A DNA stretch of 54,390 bases, taken from assembly GCA_016932385.1 (NCBI GenBank), contig JAFGCY010000027.1, positions 1 to 54,390 of the forward strand, in the 5' to 3' direction. This DNA comes from a bacterium (GTDB lineage Bacteria > 4484-113 > JAFGCY01). Positions 28,535 through 35,106 of this stretch are shown piece by piece. Position numbers and translations under genes: made by a program. Positions within the stretch are counted from its first letter, which is position 1, and the number at the start of each line of letters is the position of its first letter. Below the pieces are notes generated by a model. That model was not told the DNA's origin. It was given only the letters and a program-made list of their open reading frames with translations, and did not search any database.

Positions 28535-30050
28535 TCTCCTGGTCGGTATCGACGTCCAAGACATGCGCGAGATTTATCCGGACATGGAGGTCACCGCGAT
28601 CACCGCCGACAGCCGGAAGATCGTGCCCGGCAGCGTGTTTGTCGCGATCAGCGGCACCGGCGCCGACGGCCACGATTACATTCCGCAGGCGCTGGCGGCG
28701 GGGGCCACCGTCGTGATCCAAAGCCGTCCCGTGGCACCGGACACCGTTGGCAGCATCATCCGCGTCCGCGAAACCCGCGAGGTCTATGCGCTGTTGAGCG
28801 CTAAGCTGGCCGACTACCCCAGCCGGCGGCTGCGCGTGATCGGCGTGACCGGCACCAACGGCAAGACCTCGACCACGCTGATCGCGCGGCATCTGCTCAA
28901 CTTCGCCGGCTACCGCGCCGCGGCGCTGGGCACGCTCGGCCTGCTCCGGCACGACTCCACGGAGTATGAACAGCGCGGCCTGACCACGCCCGACGCCAGC
29001 GACCTGCAGCGGATTATCCGCGACCTGGCGGACCACGGCACCACGCACCTGATCATGGAAGTCTCCAGCCACGCGCTGGACCAACATCGGGTCAGCGGAG
29101 TGGAATTCACCGGCGCCGTGTTCACCAACATCAGCCAGGACCACTTCGATTACCACGGCACGCTCGATGCCTACATCGATGCCAAGTCCTCGTTGTTCAC
29201 GCAGCACCTGGTACGTTCCGGCGGCTATGCGGTGATCAATACGGACGACGAGGCCGGGCTGGATATCGCCCGGCGCTTCAACGGGATCAGCGCGACCTTC
29301 GGGTCGAGTCCGGCCTGCAACCTGGTGGTCTTCAACACCGAGAACCGGGTCGAAGGCCTGCGCTGGGAGCTCGTGCTGAAAAACGGCGTCTGGCCGTCGA
29401 CGCGGGATGAGAAGATCAACCACGGCAAGTTCACGAGCCCGCTGGTGGGCCGCTACAACATCTATAACTGCGTAGGAGCGACGGGCGTTGCCCTGCTGGA
29501 AGGATTGAGCTTGGCCCAGGTGATCGACGGGTTGGCAGCGTTTGCGCACGTGCCGGGCCGCCTGCAAGCGGTACCCAACGACCAGGGGCGCTTCGTATTC
29601 GTGGATTACGCGCATACGCCCGACGCGCTGGAGAATGTCCTGGCGGCACTTGACGAAATCCGCCGGCCGAATGTGCGGATCATCACCGTGATTGGCTGCG
29701 GCGGCGATCGGGATGCCGGCAAACGGCCGCTGATGGGACGGGCGGCGCAAAGCGCCAGCGACGTGACGGTGATCACCAGCGACAACCCGCGCACCGAGGA
29801 TCCCGATAAGATCATTGACGATATCTATACGGGCATCGATCCACGGGGCAAGCCGACGGAGCGCGTGCCGGACCGCCGCCAGGCGATCCGCCGCGCGCTG
29901 ACGATCGCCCAGCGCGGCGACATCGTGCTGGTGGCAGGCAAAGGCCATGAGGACTATCAGATCCTGGGAGAGCGGACGATTCATTTCAGCGACATCGAAG
30001 AAGTTGAGGCTTATTACAATGCGGCCAACGAACTGCCCCTGATGAAGTAA
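28521..30050 (+). CDS. murE: UDP-N-acetylmuramoyl-tripeptide synthetase, meso-DAP type
   Basis: A 509-residue Mur ligase that adds the third stem-peptide residue to UDP-MurNAc-L-Ala-D-Glu. The N-terminal domain has ITADSRKIVPGSVFVAISG. The ATP loop is GVTGTNGKTSTT (Gly111 region), and EVSSHALDQHR and FTNISQDHFDYHGT follow. The C-terminal DNPR at about residue 421 (SDNPRTEDP) is the signature of meso-diaminopimelate-adding enzymes, as opposed to lysine-adding ones. The start is the ATG at 28521 with GGGAGG 6 bases before it, inside the end of ftsI. The usual next genes of the cluster (murF, mraY, murD) do not follow. Confidence 0.95.
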   Translation: MRLDDLLVGIDVQDMREIYPDMEVTAITADSRKIVPGSVFVAISGTGADGHDYIPQALAAGATVVIQSRPVAPDTVGSIIRVRETREVYALLSAKLADYPSRRLRVIGVTGTNGKTSTTLIARHLLNFAGYRAAALGTLGLLRHDSTEYEQRGLTTPDASDLQRIIRDLADHGTTHLIMEVSSHALDQHRVSGVEFTGAVFTNISQDHFDYHGTLDAYIDAKSSLFTQHLVRSGGYAVINTDDEAGLDIARRFNGISATFGSSPACNLVVFNTENRVEGLRWELVLKNGVWPSTRDEKINHGKFTSPLVGRYNIYNCVGATGVALLEGLSLAQVIDGLAAFAHVPGRLQAVPNDQGRFVFVDYAHTPDALENVLAALDEIRRPNVRIITVIGCGGDRDAGKRPLMGRAAQSASDVTVITSDNPRTEDPDKIIDDIYTGIDPRGKPTERVPDRRQAIRRALTIAQRGDIVLVAGKGHEDYQILGERTIHFSDIEEVEAYYNAANELPLMK

Positions 30051-30239
30051 AGCGTCCCCCGAGTCTTCCTTCCTGCCAAAAGGCGACGGGCGTGGGCTTG
30101 CGTCTACCGGGTTGCTCTTGTTCAGAGTCTGTTGCCCGGCACGCGGCCATCGCAACTGCGTACGCGCATCTGGTGTGCGTGTATTCCCGGCCAACCATCC
30201 GTGGCGCAAAAGCGGTCTAATTCACCGGATCCTCAGATG

Positions 30240-30260
30240 CTGGACTGGCGTTCAGTCCAG
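30240..30260 (-). terminator. Hairpin spanning the stop codon of the small peptide gene
   Basis: CTGGACTG (30240-30247) pairs perfectly with CAGTCCAG (30253-30260) around a 5-base loop. The stop codon of the leftward peptide gene lies inside it. There is no T-run on the left side, so it may stabilise the mRNA end or act as a weak terminator. Confidence 0.4.
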
Positions 30261-30389
30261 GTAATCACCCTCGCTGTTGTAGAACACCAGGTTCATGCCG
30301 ACAACGCTTCGATCGTTATCCGCCGATACCGGCTCTGGTTCCACAACCTCCATATACGTCCGGCTGATGTGTTCGACTACTGCGTCCAT
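30252..30389 (-). CDS. 45-residue peptide with C-terminal VFYNS motif (module A, gene 2)
   Basis: The product begins MDAVVEHISRTYMEV and ends SVVGMNLVFYNSEGDYLD. It lies 4 bases after the stop of the small lipoprotein gene, so translation is probably coupled. It is clearly related to the 44-residue peptide at 32952-33086, which occupies the same place in the second module (shared MD-x-x-V-x-x-H-x-IS start and VVGM-x-x-V ending). Its last residues repeat the C-terminal motif of its own upstream lipoprotein (VFYNSEGD in both). There is no signal peptide and no cysteine, and the net charge is acidic. Function unknown. Being a coding gene is inferred from the paralogy and shared motif. Confidence 0.65.
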   Translation of the reverse strand: MDAVVEHISRTYMEVVEPEPVSADNDRSVVGMNLVFYNSEGDYLD

Positions 30390-30393
30390 CTGT

Positions 30394-30591
30394 TTACTCG
30401 AAGGGGTCGTCGCCTTCGGAGTTGTAGAACACGTAATCCGGATCCGTGGTGGGCCCACCCGTGCCCATGGTCGCACCATCATCGGAGACCATCCGGACGG
30501 AATCGTCCAAACTGGCCGACATACTTGAACCGGCACAGGAGGACAGCAGTCCAAACAGCGCGATCACCGCAAAATACGCTAATGCCCGCAT
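30394..30591 (-). CDS. Small lipoprotein with C-terminal VFYNS motif (module A, gene 1)
   Basis: A 65-residue precursor: signal peptide MRALAYFAVIALFGLLSSC with lipobox LSSC, a mature chain of about 47 residues rich in Ser, Asp and Gly, and the end DPDYVFYNSEGDDPFE. After the lipidated Cys it carries S-x-x-x-S-L-x-x-S-V-R-x-VSD, matching the same place in the lipoprotein at 33100-33447. The ATG at 30591 is preferred, with AGGA 8 bases before; the ATG at 30600 is 3 codons longer. A promoter is visible upstream. It is predicted to be a small surface- or periplasm-exposed lipoprotein of unknown role, paired with the peptide gene that follows. Confidence 0.7.
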   Translation of the reverse strand: MRALAYFAVIALFGLLSSCAGSSMSASLDDSVRMVSDDGATMGTGGPTTDPDYVFYNSEGDDPFE

Positions 30592-30617
30592 ATCAAACAT
30601 CCTATAATATTGATAAT

Positions 30618-30646
30618 ATTTTAATACCAGTTAAAATGCCAAGCAA
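30618..30646 (-). promoter_or_regulatory. Promoter of module A
   Basis: On the minus strand TTGCTT (30646-30641) and TAAAAT (30623-30618) are separated by exactly 17 bases, giving a start near 30611, about 10-20 bases before the lipoprotein start codon. A further TATTAT lies at 30609-30604. Confidence 0.6.
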
Positions 30647-30986
30647 GACAATCTAACTGATCAGGAATAGTATAGCAAAAAACGTCGCAGATGGTTAAGC
30701 AGCTGTGGGCTACTTTTTGTATATCGGCGAAATTTGCTGATTCTGAAGAACTGGCCCGGAAAATCTCCCGCGCCTTTCCTGATGCCTGCGAACCACAAAG
30801 GTTAAATCTAGTTATTTACCGATTTTCGGGATTATCAACGTGATATGAACATGTTATTAACACCTGAGTGCTATTACAAAAATTGTCCAATATTACCGTG
30901 AGTAACCAGATAGTGCCTCAAGGGGATACTTGAATAACTTGTCATTTTACAGAGAATTAACTCCCCGTATACCCGGAGCCGTTGAA
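30647..30986. other. AT-rich intergenic stretch without a gene
   Basis: About 340 bases of clearly lower GC content than the rest of the window, between divergent module A and the SGNH-like lipoprotein. I find no frame with a usable start of any length, no terminator and no tRNA. The 9-mer TAGTATAGC at 30668 also occurs in the nrdJ leader region. Regulatory content for the two flanking genes is likely but unresolved. Confidence 0.4.
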
Positions 30987-31043
30987 ATGAAGGCAGCCGA
31001 GTTGTCCAATGGTGTTAAAATCGATGCGGGAGAAACCGTATGA
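30987..31043 (+). CDS. 18-codon upstream frame, start-stop coupled to the next gene
   Basis: ATG at 30987, with GGAG 8 bases before it, opens MKAAELSNGVKIDAGETV. Its TGA (31041-31043) overlaps the ATG of the lipoprotein gene (31040) as ATGA. This arrangement is typical of a translationally coupled leader peptide. The frame is in fact open further upstream (from 30906), so a remnant of a longer gene is an alternative. Confidence 0.35.
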   Translation: MKAAELSNGVKIDAGETV

Positions 31044-31918
31044 ATCACGAGTCCTTTCGCCATCTTTCACTGCTGTGGATAGCAGTTTTTACATGGATGT
31101 TGATACTCTGCGGATGCCCGCAAGCCGAACAAACACGGGCTTCCGGCGGTGATTCGACGAGTACGGATACGGCGGCGACAACCGCGGGTGCGTGGCGCGA
31201 TACACCGGTCAGCGTGCTGTTCATCCATCATTCCTGTGGCTCGAACCTGATCAGCCAAGGCGATATACGCAATGAGATCGGCAAATTCAACCAGGAGCAT
31301 GGCACGCGCATCGGCTTCTGGGACCACGGCTACAACAAGCAGGGACTGCGCGACGCGCAAGGCAAGGAGGCGGGCTGTTACGATATTCCCGGGGACAATA
31401 CCAATCCGGATGGACTGCATGCTCTGTGGACGAGTGGCGACGAAACCTGCGTCCGCTGCCGCGAGCAGATCCTGAAGGATCACGAGGTGATTGCGTTCAA
31501 ATCGTGCTATCCGGCCAATGCGATCAACAGCGACGCCAAGCTGGAGCAGTACAAGAAGTGGTACCTGGAAATGCGCGACTTCTTCGGGACGCAGCCGCAG
31601 CACAAGTTCGTCGTCGTGACTTCTCCGCCGTTGCATCATTTGGCGACGACAGCCGATGATGCCCGGCGCGCGCGCGCTTTCGCCAACTGGCTGAGCGGCG
31701 AGTATCTGGCGGGCCAGGCGAATGTGTTCTGCTTCGACCTGTACAACGAGCTGGCGGAAGCGGATCAACCCAGTGATACCGCGAACATGTTGCTGCGGGA
31801 CTTCGAGAAAGACGCCAACGAGAGCGACAGCCATCCCAACAACCTGGCCAACAGCCTGGCCGGGCCCAAGTTCGCCAGATTTCTCTGTGAGATTGCCGCG
31901 CAGGAAACAAATAAATAG
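31040..31918 (+). CDS. Lipoprotein with an SGNH/GDSL-like hydrolase fold
   Basis: A 292-residue protein with a lipoprotein signal (MLILCGC, Cys about residue 26) and a Ser/Thr/Ala linker. The globular part opens with VSVLFIHHSCGSNLI (about residue 58), where a first strand ending at His-His-Ser resembles the nucleophile block of SGNH hydrolase-like proteins. The end carries DSHPNNLANSLAG, resembling the Asp-x-x-His block. Between them SCYPANAIN and VVVTSPPLHHLAT resemble blocks II and III. The target could be an acyl or acetyl ester on a polysaccharide, but this is a guess. GGGAGA precedes the ATG. It lies between the two small-lipoprotein modules, on the opposite strand. Confidence 0.5.
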   Translation: MNHESFRHLSLLWIAVFTWMLILCGCPQAEQTRASGGDSTSTDTAATTAGAWRDTPVSVLFIHHSCGSNLISQGDIRNEIGKFNQEHGTRIGFWDHGYNKQGLRDAQGKEAGCYDIPGDNTNPDGLHALWTSGDETCVRCREQILKDHEVIAFKSCYPANAINSDAKLEQYKKWYLEMRDFFGTQPQHKFVVVTSPPLHHLATTADDARRARAFANWLSGEYLAGQANVFCFDLYNELAEADQPSDTANMLLRDFEKDANESDSHPNNLANSLAGPKFARFLCEIAAQETNK

Positions 31919-32003
31919 TCTTTCGGCCGGTAGTAGATCTGATTTAGGCCAAGAAGTTTAATGTATACTAAATATTAGATTTGCCCTTTAATAATAATCA
32001 AAC

Positions 32004-32024
32004 TGCCGGTATAATGGAACGGCA
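32004..32024 (+). promoter_or_regulatory. -10 hexamer framed by an inverted repeat
   Basis: TATAAT at 32010-32015 is flanked by TGCCG (32004-32008) and CGGCA (32020-32024), a perfect 5-base inverted repeat. The region 17 bases upstream (TTTAAT) is a poor -35. This could be the promoter of the gene at 32082, with a bound regulator; both points are inferred. Confidence 0.4.
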
Positions 32025-32081
32025 AGATGGCACGGTAGTTGTGCCATTCATCCGGGGCTCAACAGGTCAAGAAAGGCACGT

Positions 32082-32915
32082 ATGTTGCAAGTCAGCGGGA
32101 TGGGCATGGACCAGGTGAAGTGGTATATAGATTGGTGCGAACCGGTCGTTGTTGCCCTTTACAAACGCGATCGGCAAGCGATCATTGATGCCATTGGTGC
32201 GGCTCAGGACGCTATCATCTCCGCCGATTTCCCCGATCAAGACCGCGAGTGCCTGCTTTACCAGATCACCTACCTGGAATACCAATGCCAAAGCGCTCTC
32301 AAAGATGAGACCTGGATGCGGGAATGGCTGCCGAAAATATTCGACCGCATGGCCAAGCCCAGCATGATCCCGCAGGCGGAAAAGCTGCGGCGGCGCCTGA
32401 ACCTGCAGTTTCGGATGCTGCTGGACCAGAAAGAAAGGAAGATGCTGGAACCGCCGGAGTTCGAGCAGATGTTCCGCCTGATTCCGCAAGAGGAGTATTC
32501 GACGGAGCTCTGGCATTACATTGCGAGCTGGGCTTTTCGCTATAGCCAGCCACAGTATGTGAAGGACGCCTACGAATTCGCCGTGACCAACGCGCATGGA
32601 TTCAATGTCGAGTGGTCCTGGCAACGCGTGCATGTCATGTGGCAGATGGTTACAGGCAAGGCCAAGCCCCAGGATCTGATCTGGCTGATCAAGGGCGCTG
32701 AGATTGTCGGTCATCTAATCTCTTTCAAGAACCAGATACTGCCGAGGGCTCTGGAATTGGGCTTGGTTACCGAGCGGGTTGAAGTGGTTTTCCGCGAACG
32801 CTCGATTGAACTGAATCGCGGCACCAACTGCCGCCTGGAAGAATGGCTGAAGCCACACTTGAAAGGCAACGGCCCTCCGCCTGCGGCTCCAGCTCAATTC
32901 GGATCTGCTTTTTAG
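32082..32915 (+). CDS. Helical cytoplasmic protein of unknown function
   Basis: A 277-residue protein with no signal peptide or membrane segment and with long amphipathic helices (for example PQAEKLRRRLNLQFRMLLDQ, and YEFAVTNAHGFNVEWSWQRV), perhaps a TPR- or HEAT-like alpha-solenoid. The last 20 residues are Pro/Ala-rich and probably disordered (GNGPPPAAPAQFGSAF). I recognise no motif. AAAGG precedes the ATG by 5 bases. It sits inside the AT-richer island that carries the small-lipoprotein modules and is convergent with module B. A GCCGGC inverted repeat (32924-32943) follows its stop. Confidence 0.6.
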   Translation: MLQVSGMGMDQVKWYIDWCEPVVVALYKRDRQAIIDAIGAAQDAIISADFPDQDRECLLYQITYLEYQCQSALKDETWMREWLPKIFDRMAKPSMIPQAEKLRRRLNLQFRMLLDQKERKMLEPPEFEQMFRLIPQEEYSTELWHYIASWAFRYSQPQYVKDAYEFAVTNAHGFNVEWSWQRVHVMWQMVTGKAKPQDLIWLIKGAEIVGHLISFKNQILPRALELGLVTERVEVVFRERSIELNRGTNCRLEEWLKPHLKGNGPPPAAPAQFGSAF

Positions 32916-32951
32916 AATGCCTGGCCGGCACGCCTGCGCCGGCAGCTGTGG

Positions 32952-33086
32952 TTAGTCATCCGCCAGTGAATCAAACCAGACGTACTCCATGCCGACAACA
33001 CAGGTGTCCTCTTTCATGGCCCGTTTCTCCTCTAAAATACTAGATCCATCCACGCTGATCAAATGGTCAATAACTGCGGTATCCAT
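32952..33086 (-). CDS. 44-residue peptide with C-terminal VWFDS motif (module B, gene 2)
   Basis: The product begins MDTAVIDHLIS and ends TCVVGMEYVWFDSLADD. It corresponds to the 45-residue peptide at 30252-30389 (same MD start, His near residue 8, VVGM, then V-aromatic-aromatic-[DN]-S). The start codon lies 13 bases after the stop of the lipoprotein gene and has GGGAG at 7 bases, so a ribosome-binding site is present in its own right. It has one cysteine just before VVGM and no signal peptide. Function unknown. Confidence 0.65.
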   Translation of the reverse strand: MDTAVIDHLISVDGSSILEEKRAMKEDTCVVGMEYVWFDSLADD

Positions 33087-33099
33087 CCTTAGTCTCCCG

Positions 33100-33447
33100 T
33101 TACTCCAATTCGCCGTCACCATCGCTGTCATACCAGACGTACAGCGCTGTTTCCGAAGCTCCATCAAGCCCCGAAGGCTCACCCAGCTCGATGCTGATCA
33201 AGATGTCCAGGCGCTCGATGTCGATCGAGAAGTCGGAACCGCAGTACATGTCGCCCAGCGTCGTGGTTAACGTCGCGGCCCGGTTGTCCTCGAAAGAGCA
33301 GTTACCGCAGTTGTTGTTCCAGGCGGCGCTGAACGCGGCATCGGAAACTCTCTTTGCAGAACTGTCGGCGATAAGTGAATTAACACCGCTACTACAGCCA
33401 GCTAAAACGAACAAAACGACAAAAAGCATAACTATACGTGCACGCAT
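33100..33447 (-). CDS. Small lipoprotein with C-terminal VWYDS motif (module B, gene 1)
   Basis: A 115-residue precursor with a perfect lipobox (LAGC, Cys about residue 18). After it comes SSGVNSLIADSSAKRVSD, matching the region after the lipobox in the module A lipoprotein. An insert of about 50 residues absent from the module A protein contains cysteines (NNNCGNCSFEDN and MYCGSD), which could form disulfides or bind metal. The end is ALYVWYDSDGDGELE, the same C-terminal motif as in the other three module proteins. GAGGAGGAAGG precedes the ATG. Promoter and leader hairpin lie upstream. Function unknown. Confidence 0.75.
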   Translation of the reverse strand: MRARIVMLFVVLFVLAGCSSGVNSLIADSSAKRVSDAAFSAAWNNNCGNCSFEDNRAATLTTTLGDMYCGSDFSIDIERLDILISIELGEPSGLDGASETALYVWYDSDGDGELE

Positions 33448-33491
33448 TACCTTCCTCCTCAGGAAGTAAAAAGTAAGGGGTTAACGCCTGG

Positions 33492-33531
33492 GTGGCTACG
33501 GGGTGATAGCCACGAAGGCACCGGGATTATA
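33492..33531 (-). promoter_or_regulatory. Promoter and leader hairpin of module B
   Basis: On the minus strand TATAAT lies at 33531-33526 with TTAACT 16 bases upstream as a possible -35. Transcription would start near 33519. The leader then forms GTGGCTA (33513-33507) / TAGCCAC (33498-33492), a perfect 7-base stem with an 8-base loop, about 45 bases before the start codon. The hairpin has no T-run, so it could be an RNA stability or translation-control element. Confidence 0.5.
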
Positions 33532-33628
33532 GCTTAAGTTAAGGAATAGTTAAACCCTGAATAACGAGTTTTCCGGGTTCAACCGGGCCGCTTCGCAATC
33601 ACGGGCTGTGGGCAACTGTACCGCAAAC

Positions 33629-34519
33629 CTAATATAGGTCTGCCATCAGGTCGCCCATGTCTTTGGCATCCTGGCGGATTCGATTAAACCCCAAGTCGGA
33701 CAGCAGCTTGTTGAGCTCGGGAGCGCCGAAATCGGGCAGCGTTCGCTGGGTGAAGTCGTAGGTGACGGGAACGTCCGGGCGCAGGGTCACCAGGTCGCGG
33801 AACATGAACACCTCTTCTTTGGCCTGGCGCAGCTTGGCCTGCATGGATGCAGGCTTGACCAGATCCAGGTTGCCGTAGATCTGCTCGAGCTTGCCGTAGG
33901 TGCCGACCAGCTTGGCCGCGCCCTTTTCGCCGATTCCGCGCACGCCGGGAATGTTATCGCTGGGGTCGCCCATCAGCGCCTTGAAGTCGACGAAACGCTC
34001 GACGGGAAACTCGTACTTATCGGTAAAAGCCTTTTCCGAAAAGACGGTGAATTCGCCGCGTTTCGCGGGCATGAGGACCTCGCACTGGGGGCTGAGCAGC
34101 TGCAGAATATCGCGGTCGCCGGTCAGAATGGACACGGAGTAGTTTTGCCGCCGGGCCTGGCCGGTCAGCGTGGCGATGATGTCGTCGGCTTCGAAGCCCT
34201 CGAGGATGAATACCGGGGCCTGTGTCGCCCGCGCGGTGTCGATCGACAGCCCGAACTGCGGGCGCAGGTCGTCGGGCGGCTCGGGCCGGTGCGCCTTGTA
34301 CTCCGGCATGATCTCGTTGCGGAAGGTCTTGCGACCGGCGTCGAAGACGATCCCGCAGGCGGCGGCGGGAATATCGCGGAAGACTTTCATCATCATCCGC
34401 ATCAGCCCGTAGACGGCGTTGACCGGCGTGCCGTCCGGCGCCGACATTTCGCTTCTGATGCTGTAATAAGCGCGAAAGATCAGCCCGGTGGCGTCGATGA
34501 GCAGCATGCGTTGTGCCAT
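33629..34519 (-). CDS. 5'-3' exonuclease (PolA N-terminal/flap-endonuclease family)
   Basis: A 296-residue stand-alone 5'-3' exonuclease. It opens MLLIDATGLIFRAYYSI with the first metal Asp, followed by GIVFDAGRKTFRNEI and YKAHRPEPPDDLRPQ. The acidic block GFEADDIIATLTGQ and TGDRDILQLL come next, and the helix-hairpin-helix FKALMGDPSDNIPGVRGIGEKGA completes the fold. It equals the N-terminal domain of DNA polymerase I and would remove RNA primers or flaps. No polymerase domain follows. TATTAT (34531-34526) ends 6 bases before the ATG, so the mRNA is probably leaderless. It is divergent from def by 41 bases. Confidence 0.88.
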   Translation of the reverse strand: MAQRMLLIDATGLIFRAYYSIRSEMSAPDGTPVNAVYGLMRMMMKVFRDIPAAACGIVFDAGRKTFRNEIMPEYKAHRPEPPDDLRPQFGLSIDTARATQAPVFILEGFEADDIIATLTGQARRQNYSVSILTGDRDILQLLSPQCEVLMPAKRGEFTVFSEKAFTDKYEFPVERFVDFKALMGDPSDNIPGVRGIGEKGAAKLVGTYGKLEQIYGNLDLVKPASMQAKLRQAKEEVFMFRDLVTLRPDVPVTYDFTQRTLPDFGAPELNKLLSDLGFNRIRQDAKDMGDLMADLY

Positions 34520-34525
34520 GATCAG

Positions 34526-34553
34526 ATAATAGCCGACGCCGCGGGGTTATAAT
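34526..34553. promoter_or_regulatory. Back-to-back -10 hexamers of two divergent leaderless genes
   Basis: Minus-strand TATTAT (34531-34526) ends 6 bases before the exonuclease ATG, and plus-strand TATAAT (34548-34553) ends 7 bases before the def ATG. The whole intergenic region is only 41 bases. Each -35 region must overlap the other promoter, so the two genes may compete for polymerase. Confidence 0.6.
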
Positions 34554-34560
34554 CAGTGCG

Positions 34561-35106
34561 ATGTCGCTTGAGATTGTGACCTACCCAGCGAAAGTACTCA
34601 GCCGGCCGGCGCGCCGGATCCAGCCCGGCGAATTCGACCTGCAGCAGCTCTTCGCGGACATGCAGGAGGCGATGCGCGTCTATGTCGGAGTCGGGCTGGC
34701 GGCGCCGCAGATCGGCCAGGGTATCCGTTTTTTGGTGGCGGAGGACCGCCGCACCGGCGAGAAGCGCGCGTACGTCAACCCGCAGATCATCGAGTTCTCC
34801 AACGAGCAAGAGATCGGGCCGGAGGGCTGCCTGAGCTTCCCAGGCCTGGTCGGCGATATTCCGCGCGCCAAACGGATCAAGATCCGCTACCAGGACCTGG
34901 ACTTCAACACCATCGAGGAGGAGGAGTCGGGGTTCTACGCCCGCGTGCTGCAGCATGAGGTCGATCATCTCAACGGTGTGCTCTTGATCGACCGCGCGAT
35001 CGACGGGCTGTACGAGGTGGTCGAGGACGACGCAGAATCCGCCGAGGACGCCGGCCAGCCGGGGTGCGGTCCGCTGGAGACCGCGCCGGATAACCGGGGG
35101 GAGTGA
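34561..35106 (+). CDS. def: Peptide deformylase
   Basis: A 181-residue enzyme that removes the N-formyl group from new proteins. The three family motifs are present: GVGLAAPQIG (about residue 43), EGCLSFPG (zinc Cys) and QHEVDHLNG (HExxH-type HEVDH). An acidic tail of about 25 residues follows the catalytic domain. The ATG lies 7 bases after TATAAT with no ribosome-binding site (leaderless). Its TGA overlaps the ruvB ATG by one base. Confidence 0.95.
   Translation: MSLEIVTYPAKVLSRPARRIQPGEFDLQQLFADMQEAMRVYVGVGLAAPQIGQGIRFLVAEDRRTGEKRAYVNPQIIEFSNEQEIGPEGCLSFPGLVGDIPRAKRIKIRYQDLDFNTIEEEESGFYARVLQHEVDHLNGVLLIDRAIDGLYEVVEDDAESAEDAGQPGCGPLETAPDNRGE

Noticed and set aside
30060..30250. Possible coding frame between murE and module A.
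   Set aside because: No frame has a usable start with a ribosome-binding site and a plausible protein; the region probably holds only 3' ends of the convergent transcripts.
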